Assembly (NCBI RefSeq): GCF_041154455.1
Contig: NZ_AP028664.1
Coordinates: 683,001-747,000 of the forward strand
Source: Variovorax sp. V213
Lineage (GTDB): Bacteria > Pseudomonadota > Gammaproteobacteria > Burkholderiales > Burkholderiaceae_C
Length of the DNA: 64,000 bases
Direction: 5' to 3'
Shown here one piece after another: positions 34,523-43,400 of the stretch. The translations under genes and the position numbers were made by a program. Below the pieces are notes generated by a model that saw only the letters and a list, made by a program, of their open reading frames with translations, made no database searches and was not told the origin of the DNA. Numbering within the stretch: the stretch's first letter is position 1; every line of letters begins with the position of its first letter.

Positions 34523-35950
34523 ATGGAACGGATGATGCGACGTACACGCAGCGCGAAGATCGTGGCCACGCTGGGCCCCGCGACCACCGACGAGCCGGCC
34601 ATTCGTGCCTTGTTCGAGCGCGGTGTGGATGTGTTCCGGCTCAACTTCAGCCATGGCACGCAGCACGACCATGCACGCCGTCTCGACACGATCCGGCGGC
34701 TCGAGAAAGAGTTCGGCCGGCCCATCGGCGTGCTGCTCGACCTTCAGGGCCCGAAGCTGCGGCTGGGCACCTTCGAAGGCGGCCGCGCGCAGCTCGATGC
34801 GGGGTCGCGCTTGCGCCTCGACATGGACAAGACGAGCGGCAATGCACGCCGCGCGCCACTGCTGCATCCGGAGATTTTCGCGGCGCTGGAGGTCGGCACC
34901 GAGCTGCTGCTCGACGACGGCAAGCTGCGGCTGCGCGTGGACAGCCACGGCGCCGACTTCGCCGAAACCACGGTGCTGGTCGGCGGCCCGATCTCCGACC
35001 GCAAGGGCGTCAACGTGCCGAGCGTGCTGCTGCCGATCTCGCCGCTGACACCCAAGGACCTCGACGACCTGGCCTGCGGCCTGGCCATGGGCGTGGACTG
35101 GGTGGCGCTCTCTTTCGTGCAGCGCCCCGAAGACATCGAAGAGGCGCGCGCCATCATCGGTACGCGCGCATGGATCATGGCCAAGCTCGAGAAGCCCGCG
35201 GCCATCGACCACCTCGATGCGATCGTCGATCTGTGCGACGGCGTCATGGTGGCGCGCGGCGACCTCGGCGTGGAACTGCCGCCCGAGCGCGTGCCCGAAC
35301 TGCAGCGCCTCATCGTGCGCGCCTGCCGCAAGCGCGGCAAGCCGGTGGTGGTGGCCACGCAGATGCTCGAATCGATGATTGCCGCGCCGGTGCCCACGCG
35401 CGCCGAAGTGTCCGACGTTGCGACTGCCATCTACGACGGCGTGGATGCGGTCATGCTGTCCGCCGAATCGGCCTCGGGAAAGTATCCGCTCGAAGCGGTG
35501 GCCATGATGGACCGCATCATCTCGCGCGTGGAAGCCGATGCGTCGTACCGGATCGGCATCGACGCCACGCACGAAGCGTCCTTGTCGACCACCGCCGATG
35601 CGGTCTGCGCGTCGATGCGCCAGGTGGCCGCGCTGCTGGCGCCCGCCGCCACCGTCACCTACACCTCGTCGGGCTTCACCAGCCTGCGCGCCGCCCGTGA
35701 GCGGCCGGCCGTTTCCATCCTGAGCCTCACGCCCGACGTGGCCACGGCGCGCCGCATGGCGATGGTGTGGGGCGTGCATGCGGTGCTGGTCGACGACGTG
35801 CACGACGTGGCCGAGATGATCGAGTGCGCCTGCCGCGTCGCTTGCACCGAAGGTTTCGCGATTGCGGGCAACGACGTAGTGGTGGTGGCCGGCCTTCCGT
35901 TCGGGCTTTCGGGAACGACGAACCTGCTGCACGTCGCGCGAATACCCTAG
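34523..35950 (+). CDS. pyk: Pyruvate kinase
   Basis: The 475-residue enzyme shows all pyruvate-kinase landmarks: KIVATLGPAT, VFRLNFSHG, LLDLQGPKLRLG, the B-domain insertion (about 75-170), the catalytic Lys in IMAKLEKPAAI, MVARGDLGVELP, and VVVATQMLESMI ... AEVSDVATAIYDGVDAVMLSAESASGKYP. It converts phosphoenolpyruvate and ADP to pyruvate and ATP. Start codons at 34523, 34532 and 34535 are all possible. Presence in this operon suggests carbon from the locus enters through a glycerate/PEP route (inference). It is likely a second pyk copy. Confidence 0.9.
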   Translation: MERMMRRTRSAKIVATLGPATTDEPAIRALFERGVDVFRLNFSHGTQHDHARRLDTIRRLEKEFGRPIGVLLDLQGPKLRLGTFEGGRAQLDAGSRLRLDMDKTSGNARRAPLLHPEIFAALEVGTELLLDDGKLRLRVDSHGADFAETTVLVGGPISDRKGVNVPSVLLPISPLTPKDLDDLACGLAMGVDWVALSFVQRPEDIEEARAIIGTRAWIMAKLEKPAAIDHLDAIVDLCDGVMVARGDLGVELPPERVPELQRLIVRACRKRGKPVVVATQMLESMIAAPVPTRAEVSDVATAIYDGVDAVMLSAESASGKYPLEAVAMMDRIISRVEADASYRIGIDATHEASLSTTADAVCASMRQVAALLAPAATVTYTSSGFTSLRAARERPAVSILSLTPDVATARRMAMVWGVHAVLVDDVHDVAEMIECACRVACTEGFAIAGNDVVVVAGLPFGLSGTTNLLHVARIP

Positions 35951-36021
35951 GCGGCGCACGCGCGAGGCCTGGTGCGCGCTACCATGCCCGCTCGATCGAA
36001 GCAGCGACCCCCTTTTTCCGA

Positions 36022-36951
36022 ATGAAGCACGCGACCCTGCGCCAGTTGAAAGTGTTCGAATCGGTGGCGCGCTTGCTGAGCTTCTCGCGCGCGGCGGAAG
36101 AGCTGCACCTGACGCAACCGGCCGTGTCCACGCAGGTGCGCAAGCTCGAAGAGCATGCGGGCAATGCGCTGTTCGAGCAGTTCGGCAAGAAGATCTACCT
36201 GACCCCCGCGGGCACCGAGCTGCTGCAGATCAGCCGCGCCATCATCCAGCAGTTCGAGGCGGCCGAGAACGCGATGCTGCAGTTCAACGGTGTCTCGGGC
36301 GGCAAGCTCAACGTGGGCGTGATCAGCGCCGGCGATTATTTCTTTCCGCGCCTCCTGGTGGAGTTTGCAAGCCGGCACCGCGGCGTGACTCTGAACTTCA
36401 CGGTGCACAACCGCGAAGGTCTCATGACGCACATCGCGGAGAACCTCACTGACCTGGCGATCATGGTGCGCCCGCCGACCGACCTGGACACCATCAACCA
36501 GCCCTTTGCGCCGCATCCCTACGTGATCGTCGCGGCGCCCAACCATCCGCTGGTGGGCGTGCCGAGAATCCCGTTGAAGCGGCTGATGCGCGAGCCTTTC
36601 GTGGTGCGCGAGAAGGCCTCGGACACCTGGCATTCGATGGAGGAGGGCTTTGGCGGCGACCTCCGCGGCATCAACATCGCCATGGAGATCCGCAGCACCG
36701 AAACCATCAAGCAGGCGGTGATCGCGGGCATGGGCGTGAGCTTCGTGTCGGCGCACACCATCAGCCAGGAGACCCGCGCCGGCAGCCTGCGCGTGCTCGA
36801 CGTAGAGGGCTTTCCGCTGATGCTCAACTGGTACGTGGTGCACCGCCGCAACAAGCGGCTGCCGCCGGTGGCGCAGGCCTTCAAGGACTTTCTGCTCGCC
36901 GACGGGCCGGCGCTCATTTCGCAGATCGTGCCCTTCGACCCCCCGGCTTGA
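36022..36951 (+). CDS. LysR-type transcriptional regulator
   Basis: The 309-residue LTTR has N-terminal helix-turn-helix MKHATLRQLKVFESVARLLSFSRAAEELHLTQPAVSTQVRKLEE, a linker helix, and two Rossmann-like effector subdomains (GGKLNVGVISAGDYFFPRLL onward). The sequence has the look of the CbbR/metabolite-responsive branch. It follows pyk on the same strand and is probably the regulator of the 30185-35950 operon. ATG 36022 is chosen because the HTH begins at once. Confidence 0.88.
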   Translation: MKHATLRQLKVFESVARLLSFSRAAEELHLTQPAVSTQVRKLEEHAGNALFEQFGKKIYLTPAGTELLQISRAIIQQFEAAENAMLQFNGVSGGKLNVGVISAGDYFFPRLLVEFASRHRGVTLNFTVHNREGLMTHIAENLTDLAIMVRPPTDLDTINQPFAPHPYVIVAAPNHPLVGVPRIPLKRLMREPFVVREKASDTWHSMEEGFGGDLRGINIAMEIRSTETIKQAVIAGMGVSFVSAHTISQETRAGSLRVLDVEGFPLMLNWYVVHRRNKRLPPVAQAFKDFLLADGPALISQIVPFDPPA

Positions 36952-37011
36952 AAAAACACGGCAGGGAGAGGTGCCTTGCGCACCGTCCCCGGCAGGGCGA
37001 ACCCCGCGCGA

Positions 37012-37170
37012 TCAGCGTGCGCGGGCGGTGGTGGAATGCTGCAGCGCGGCGCGCGCGGCCTTCGCGAAGATCACGATGGGCATGGCGGCGATGAGCTCGC
37101 GCAGGGTCTCGTGGGTGCTCGGCGAAGCGGTGTTCTCGAGGGCGCGGGAATTCACTGCGGCGTTGTTCAT
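37012..37170 (-). CDS. Small protein, 52 aa
   Basis: ATG 37170 opens a peptide with a polar N-terminus (MNNAAVNSRALENTASPSTH), a helix containing LRELIAAMPIVIFAKAARAAL and a basic tail. No family known to me. It has one of the best sigma-70 promoters in the window (TTGCCG-17-TATAAT) carrying the GGGTAAACCC element also found before the 78-aa gene at 19669-19905, which supports it being expressed. Confidence 0.5.
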   Translation of the reverse strand: MNNAAVNSRALENTASPSTHETLRELIAAMPIVIFAKAARAALQHSTTARAR

Positions 37171-37201
37171 GGAGCGCTTCCGGAAAGTTCGAATGACTGC
37201 G

Positions 37202-37230
37202 CTCAATTATAGGGTTTACCCCTAATGACG
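37202..37230 (-). promoter_or_regulatory. Sigma-70 promoter with GGGTAAACCC element
   Basis: On the minus strand TTGCCG, a 17-bp spacer ending in GGGTAAACCC, then TATAAT. The start of the 52-aa gene follows about 30 bp downstream. The spacer element is identical to the one upstream of the 78-aa gene at 19905. Confidence 0.6.
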
Positions 37231-37326
37231 GCAACTCGCCATGCGCGCTCCGGGCGGTGCCAGAAGACCAGTTCGCGCATGCATTCCTCGCTGGACAAAT
37301 CGCGCGTCATCGAGGGGCTGAGGTTG

Positions 37327-37349
37327 TCCGGAACTTGACTGTGGTCAAG
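37327..37349. promoter_or_regulatory. Crp/Fnr-type operator upstream of the MFS gene
   Basis: TTGAC-TGTG-GTCAA (37335-37348), preceded by CCGGAA as at the other two sites, lies 118 bp upstream of the MFS start codon. Confidence 0.65.
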
Positions 37350-37466
37350 AGCTTTTGAGGCGCTCCGTCCGACAGTCGTTCTCGCGCGGATACCGGTCAT
37401 TCGACAGACCGGACCAGCTACCGACTTCGTCGGACCTAAACACAACATGAAGACAAAGGAACACCC

Positions 37467-38792
37467 ATGACTCGGCCTACGACCACGATCGCCGGTTCCA
37501 ACCCGGCGATGTATTCCCCCGCAGGAACCCACGGCGCCACGGCGACCCGATCGGAGGCCTACCGATGGGGCCAGCTGCTGATCGGCATCGTGTGCATGGC
37601 AATGATCGCCAACCTGCAATACGGCTGGACGCTTTTCGTCAATCCGATTGCGGAGAAGCATGGCTGGAGCCGCGCCGCGATCCAGGTGGCCTTCACGATC
37701 TTCGTGCTCACCGAAACGTGGCTCGTGCCCATCGAGGGTTACCTGGTCGACCGCTTCGGTCCACGGCCGGTGGTGATCGTGGGCGGCATCCTGTGCGGCC
37801 TGGGCTGGGTGATCAATTCGGTGGCTTCCACGCTGCCGCTGCTCTACATTGCCGCGGCCATCGGCGGCATCGGTGCGGGCGCGGTGTACGGCACCTGCGT
37901 GGGCAATGCGCTGAAGTGGTTCCCCGACCGGCGCGGCCTGGCGGCGGGCATGACGGCGGCGGGCTTCGGCGCCGGCTCGGCGCTGACGATCATCCCTATC
38001 TCCGCGATGATCAGGACCAGCGGCTACGAGGCGGCGTTTCTCTACTTCGGCATCGGGCAGGGCCTGATCGTCTTCCTGCTGGCCTGGGCGCTGACCCGCG
38101 CGCCCGACCATGCCAAGAGCTCGAACAGCCGCAATGTGCAGCAGTCGCAGCGCGACTACGCACCTTCCGAGGTGCTGCGCTCGCCCGTCTTCTGGGTGAT
38201 GTACGCGATGTTCGTGATGGTGGCCGCGGGCGGCTTGATGGCCACGGCCCAGCTCGCGCCGATTGCGCAGGACTTCAAGATCATGGACGTGCCGGTCAAC
38301 ATCATGGGCCTGGTGCTGCCGGCGCTCACCTTTGCGCTCGCGATCGACCGCGTGCTCAACGGGCTCACGCGGCCCTTCTTCGGCTGGGTGTCCGACAAGA
38401 TCGGGCGCGAGCAGACGATGTTCATCGCCTTCGCGCTCGAATCGGTGGGCATCCTGATGCTCTACCACTACGGCCACAACCCGATCCTCTTCGTCGTGCT
38501 CACGGGCATCGTGTTCTTTGCCTGGGGCGAGATCTACAGCCTCTTTCCCTCGACCTGCGCCGACACTTTCGGCTCCAAGTACGCGGCATCGAACGCCGGC
38601 ATGCTCTACACCGCCAAGGGCACGGCCTCGCTGCTGGTGCCGCTGTCGAGCATGCTCGCCGCCGCCACCGGCAGCTGGCAGGCCGTGTTCATTGCCGCCA
38701 GCGCCGTCAATGCGGCTGCGGCGCTCATGGCGTGGTTCGTCCTGCGCCCGATGCGGCGCAAGCACATCGAAGAGAGCCGGCTTTCTTCATAG
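37467..38792 (+). CDS. oxlT: MFS transporter, oxalate/formate antiporter (OFA) family
   Basis: The 441-residue protein has 12 predicted helices. The N-terminal half shows QYGWTLFVNPIAEKHGWSRAAIQVAFTIFVL, DRFGPRPVVIVGGILCGLGW, and GAVYGTCVGNALKWFPDRRGLAAG, the OFA-family signature. The second half has RPFFGWVSDKIGRE. OxlT exchanges oxalate for formate and drives proton-motive force when coupled to Oxc/Frc. Function is inferred from family and from the shared operator with oxc. AAGGAA lies before ATG 37467. Confidence 0.82.
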   Translation: MTRPTTTIAGSNPAMYSPAGTHGATATRSEAYRWGQLLIGIVCMAMIANLQYGWTLFVNPIAEKHGWSRAAIQVAFTIFVLTETWLVPIEGYLVDRFGPRPVVIVGGILCGLGWVINSVASTLPLLYIAAAIGGIGAGAVYGTCVGNALKWFPDRRGLAAGMTAAGFGAGSALTIIPISAMIRTSGYEAAFLYFGIGQGLIVFLLAWALTRAPDHAKSSNSRNVQQSQRDYAPSEVLRSPVFWVMYAMFVMVAAGGLMATAQLAPIAQDFKIMDVPVNIMGLVLPALTFALAIDRVLNGLTRPFFGWVSDKIGREQTMFIAFALESVGILMLYHYGHNPILFVVLTGIVFFAWGEIYSLFPSTCADTFGSKYAASNAGMLYTAKGTASLLVPLSSMLAAATGSWQAVFIAASAVNAAAALMAWFVLRPMRRKHIEESRLSS

Positions 38793-38821
38793 TTCGCAGC
38801 AGCGGCGCCGCTCGCCGCCAT

Positions 38822-39058
38822 TCAGCGCAGGCCGATGCGCGAGGCGCGCGAGCGCAGCGCCTCGGCGCGTGCCGGATCGGTGGCCTCGATGTTGTCCGCC
38901 GCGGCTTGCAGCGCGCGCATCTGCTCCACCTCGCCGATGATCTTGTTCGGGCTCAGCAGCGCCTCAGCGAGCATCAGGGCTTCGTCGACAAGTGCCTTGA
39001 ACGCATCCACAAGGCTTTCGGACGCGCTGGCATTGAATGGCTGGCGAAGGGTGGGCAT
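38822..39058 (-). CDS. Small conserved protein, 78 aa (paralog 2)
   Basis: Same length and pattern as the 19669-19905 protein: MPTL start, FKALVDEALMLAEALLSPNK, EVEQMRALQAAADNIEA, DPARAEALRSRASRIGLR end. The ribosome-binding site context CCAGGAGTT is also shared. Unlike paralog 1 it is not preceded by GGGTAAACCC but shares a 116-bp divergent region with a LysR gene. No function known. Confidence 0.75.
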   Translation of the reverse strand: MPTLRQPFNASASESLVDAFKALVDEALMLAEALLSPNKIIGEVEQMRALQAAADNIEATDPARAEALRSRASRIGLR

Positions 39059-39141
39059 TGATCAACTCCTGGTTGCTTTTGAATGCCTTCATCTTCGGTC
39101 TGCGTTCGCTGCAAGTAAAACGATATTAATTGCCAGTTGAG

Positions 39142-39156
39142 TGCAAAAATATTGCA
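39142..39156. promoter_or_regulatory. LysR-type box in the divergent region
   Basis: TGCAA-N5-TTGCA is a perfect 15-bp dyad with the T-N11-A layout of LysR operators. It lies 18 bp before the lysR start and upstream of the 78-aa gene, so it may regulate both. Confidence 0.5.
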
Positions 39157-39174
39157 TTCAAAAACAGATACGGC

Positions 39175-40029
39175 ATGGACATCAACCTCGCCCGAACCTT
39201 TCTCGAGATCGTGGACACGCGCAGCTTCCAGCGTGCCGCAGAGCGTCTGCATGTGACGCAGACCTCGGTGAGCGCGCGCGTGCGAACGCTCGAAGAACTG
39301 CTGGGCCGGCCGCTCTTCGTGCGCAACAAGGCGGGCGCGGTGCTGACCGCTGCCGGCGAGCAGTTCTTGCCGCACGCCACCACGCTGGTGCAGGTGTGGG
39401 AGCGCGCCCGCCACCAGGTCGCGGTGCCGAGCGGTAGCCGCGCCGTGCTCGCCATCGGATGCGAGATCAGCCTGTGGGACCCGCTGCTGCTGCAATGGCT
39501 GCTCTGGATGCGCACCGCCGCGCCGCAGCTGGCCCTTCGTACCGAGGTGGGCTTTCCGCACGACCTGCTCGACAAGGTGGCCGCGGGCGTGCTCGACATC
39601 GCCATCGCCTATGCGCCGCAGCAGCGGCCCGGCCTGCGCGTGGAATTGCTCATCGAGGAGAAGCTCGTCATGGTCACCACCGCGCAGCGCCCGCGCGTGC
39701 CGCGGCCGGCGGACTATGTGTATGTCGATTGGGGCCCCGAGTTCGCGGCGCAGCATGGCCTTGCCTATCCGGAGCTCTCGAATGCCGCGGTGAGTGCGGG
39801 GCTCGGGCCGCTCGGCCGCGAGTACCTGCTGGCGGCGGGCGGCACCGGCTACTTTCGGCATGACGTGGTGCGCAGCCATCTCGAGTCGGGCCGGCTGCGC
39901 CGCGTGCCCAACACGCCGGAGTTTCTCTATCCGGCCTACGCGGTGTATGCGGTGGGCGCGGACACGGCCATCGTGGACCCTGCGCTCGAGGGCTTGAGGC
40001 AGGTCGTCAAGGCCAAGCCGGCCGGCTAG
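39175..40029 (+). CDS. LysR-type transcriptional regulator
   Basis: The 284-residue LTTR has N-terminal helix-turn-helix DINLARTFLEIVDTRSFQRAAERLHVTQTSVSARVRTLEE and an effector domain starting near SRAVLAIGCEISLWDP. It resembles the HdfR/YifA-like branch. It is divergent from the 78-aa gene with a TGCAA-N5-TTGCA dyad between. Target genes are otherwise unknown. Confidence 0.87.
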   Translation: MDINLARTFLEIVDTRSFQRAAERLHVTQTSVSARVRTLEELLGRPLFVRNKAGAVLTAAGEQFLPHATTLVQVWERARHQVAVPSGSRAVLAIGCEISLWDPLLLQWLLWMRTAAPQLALRTEVGFPHDLLDKVAAGVLDIAIAYAPQQRPGLRVELLIEEKLVMVTTAQRPRVPRPADYVYVDWGPEFAAQHGLAYPELSNAAVSAGLGPLGREYLLAAGGTGYFRHDVVRSHLESGRLRRVPNTPEFLYPAYAVYAVGADTAIVDPALEGLRQVVKAKPAG

Positions 40030-40047
40030 GTTGTCGGGTATTGGCTG

Positions 40048-40350
40048 TCAGGTGGCCAACATGTGCCTTGCGCGCTCGACCCGCTCCTGGTGCGACTGGA
40101 GCAGCGACTCGTAGTACAGGCACAGCGGCATGGCGATGAACACCATGCCCGCGACGTAGATGATCAGGCTCATCAGCGGAAAGTCATCGCCTCCCCAGTA
40201 GGGAATGGACGCCGCCGCCGCGCCGGCTGCGATGACTGCAATGACGCACTGCAGTGCGTTGCGCAAGAACGTGGTTCGCGAGTACCCCGGAGGGTCGTAC
40301 TTCTGACGGTCCAGTGGGGAACACTCGCCCTTGTCTCCATCATCGTGCAT
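40048..40350 (-). CDS. Small two-helix membrane protein, 100 aa
   Basis: A polar N-terminus (MHDDGDKGECSPLDRQKYDP) is followed by two hydrophobic helices (about 30-50 and 58-80: LMSLIIYVAGMVFIAMPLCLYY) and a charged C-terminus. AAGGAA precedes ATG 40350. No family recognised. It converges with the LysR gene. Confidence 0.65.
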   Translation of the reverse strand: MHDDGDKGECSPLDRQKYDPPGYSRTTFLRNALQCVIAVIAAGAAAASIPYWGGDDFPLMSLIIYVAGMVFIAMPLCLYYESLLQSHQERVERARHMLAT

Positions 40351-40425
40351 CGTCGTTCCTTGTTAGAAGGGCGTTGACGATTCTTATCCCCTGAATTTCC
40401 GCGGTCAAGGCGGCAGACCCGGACC

Positions 40426-43400
40426 TCAGTCGTACTTCAGCGTGTAGATCAGGTCGAGCCCGCTGGTCTGTCCGGCCTGCCCGCGCAGCGTGAGCCGCTG
40501 CGTCAGGTCGTAGAAGATGAAGATCGTGCCGAAGGTGCCGCCCACGCTGCGTTCGTAGGTGAGATAGAAATCCTTCGACAGCCGCTTGCCGAGCGTCACG
40601 GCCGACTCGCGCAGGTCGCCCCCATTGCCGGGGCCCTTGAAGCCGAGCTCGTCGAGCCCGAAGCGGCTCGCCAGGCTGCCGCCGCTCCCGCCCTTGCTGA
40701 CATGGCCGATCAGCGCGAGCGCTGCCTGCTGCAGCAGCGCTGATTCGCCGCCGCTGGTGGCGGAGGCGCGGCCCAGCACCACCCACGAAAGCGTTTCCGC
40801 ATCGGACAGCGCGGGCTCGGAGTAAAGCTTGACGCGCGGCGACTGCGCGGTGCCCGTGATCTGCACGCCGGCGCGCTGCGAGATGTTGGGCCGGATCGCG
40901 AGGATGTCGAGCGCGGGATTATCGAACGGCCCGTTGAAGCGGGCCACGCCGGTTTCCACGTCGAGCTGCTGGCCATAGGCGCGGTACTGGCCCTTCACGG
41001 TCTTCACTTCGCCGGTGATGCGCGGCGGCCCATTGAGCTTGGTGCTCCGGATCTGGAGGTCGCCCTCGAGCCGCGTGGTGATGCCGCGCCCCTGCACAGC
41101 GAAGTCGTCGCCCAGGTTGAAGTTCACCGCGATGTCGGGCGGCTTCGCGGTTTCCGGCCGGGCGGCACGCGCTTCGTTGCCCGCCGTCTCGCGCAGGGCC
41201 TGTTCGGCCGCCTCGCGGTCCTTGGCGGCCGAGCGCACGACCACGTCGGTGCCCAGGCTCGGCGCGGTTTCGTCGGGCAGGATGATCACCGCGCGGTCGG
41301 TCTTCAGCTTGCCGCGCACGCTGAACTGGCCGCCGTCGAGCCGGGCCTGCAGGTTGCCCGAGAGCGTGACCTGGCGGTCGGTGCGCACCAGCACGCGCAG
41401 CGCGCGCAGGTCGGCCTGCAGCGCCATGCGGATGCCGGTGCCCGACGCACCGTCCGCGCTCCAGCCGATGTCGCCGCGCGCCGTGAGCGAACCGCCGTCG
41501 GTGCCGGCCTGGCTGGCGGCGGTGCTGCGGTTGCCGCTCTGGCCCGCGATGCGCGCCGTGGTGCCGGCGCCGCCCTTGAGCGTGAATTCGGTGATGTCGA
41601 CGCGCGTTCCGGTGAGCGTGGCGCGCAGGCGGCCATCGCGCAGGTCCAGCCCCTCGACGGGCGCGCGCAGTGCGAGCTTGTCGGCGCCCAGCGTGCCGTT
41701 CCAGCGCGGCGTGGTGCGGTTGCCCGAGAGCGCGGCATCGGCGTCCAGCGTGCCTGCGATGCGCCAGCCGGGCGGCGCAAGCATCGACCACACGCCGAGG
41801 TTCGGCAGCGTGGCCTTGATGTTGCCGGCCAGCGGTGCATCGGCCGCCCATTGCCAGCCCTGTGCGCGCTGCTGCATGCGCGTGTTGAGCTCGGCGTCGA
41901 TCTTGCCCGCGCGTTCGCTGTCCCAGGCCAGCGTGGCGCGCACCGCCTCGCCTTGCGCATCGAGCCGCAGTTCGGCCTGGCGCAAGCCGGCGGGCGTGCT
42001 GGGCGCGATCGCCCCGCCCGCGGTGGCGGAGTTCATCGTGCGCTCGCTGGCCGTGCCGGTGCCGCGGCTCGTGATGCGCGTGACCAGCGCGGCCTCGCCG
42101 GCCTGCACGCGGATGTCGCCGCTCTGGCGCGCGAGCCGCGCATGGGCGCGCAGCGTGTCGCCGGCGTCGATGTCCCAGTCGCCGTCGAACATCAGGTCGC
42201 CGCTCACGCCCAGTTCATTGAAGGTGGCGCTGGCGCCGAAAGCCTCGGCCCAGGCCATCGGAAGGCCCTGCAGCTTGCCTTTCGACTGCACGCGAAAGGC
42301 CTGGTTGGGCGCCACGCCGCTGCGGGCGAAGCGCAGCGGCTGCCATTCGATGCGAACGGTACCGGGCGCCGGTCCGCGCAGCGTGGCGGTGGCCGCGGAG
42401 GCTTCGAGATCGAGGCGGCCGGTGTTGCCGCTTCCGCTGGTCTTGATGGTGGCGGTGACTTCGCGGCCCAGTTCCAGTGTCCAGGGCGCGGCTGCCGCGC
42501 CGGCCCGCGCGCTGTCCTGGGCCTGCAGGCGCAGGCTGGCGAGCGCAGCGCGCCAATGGTTGGCGCCCGCAAGGCCGCCGCTCGCGCGTGCATCGACCGT
42601 GAGCTTTTGCGTGCCGGTGGTGGCTTCGCCTTGCAGCGCGAGCGTGGCCTGGGCCAGGCTGCCGGCGAGGTCCGCGCGCAGGTCTTTCAGCTGCACCGTG
42701 GTGGTGGCCGCTGCATTGCCGTTTCCGTTGGCGGGCGGCATGCGCAGCTCGAGCCGCGGTACGCCGAGCAATGCTTTCAGGCTGGGCTCCGCGATGCCGC
42801 GCTGGGCCGGCGCTGCGGGGTTCTCGAGCCGGCGCTGGATGGTCTGCCAGCCGCCCTGCCAACTGGCGTCGAGCCGCGCCGAACCCTTGGCAGTTTTGCC
42901 CGCGAACACCTTCGACAGCTCGGGCAGGCCCTCGATCCAGCGCTGCACGGCGTCGGCATCGTCAATGCGCGCCTTGACGTCGCCGCCTCCTTGCGCTGGT
43001 GCGATGCGGCCTTCGAGTTGCGCGCTGCCGCCCGGCAGCGCCAGGTCGAGCTTGCCGCTCGCGGCCTGCTCGGCCACGCGCACCTGCAGCTTGCCCTCGA
43101 TGCTGGCGCCTTCGGCCTCCAGGCGCAGGGTGCGCAGGTCCAGCACCTGGTTTTTCCACTGGCCCTGGGCCAGCACGCGGTCGAGGCCGAAGCCGGGCAT
43201 GGCCCTGCTGCCGGCACCGCCCTCGGCGCGCAGCGCCAGTTCGAAGCCGATGGTGTCTTCGCGCTGCTGCGCCGTCGCCGTGCCGCTGATCGGCGCGCCC
43301 GAAAGCTCGCTGTGCAGCAGGCCCGCGCGCACGCCGCGCACGGTGGCACGCACCTGCCACGGCGCGGGCGCGGGGCTCCACCGGCCCTGGGCTTCGATGC

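Noticed and set aside
32573..35959. Minus-strand frame of 1128 codons opposite FAH, reductase and pyk genes
   Set aside because: The plus strand carries three recognisable enzymes with ribosome-binding sites, and the minus frame is a composition artefact.
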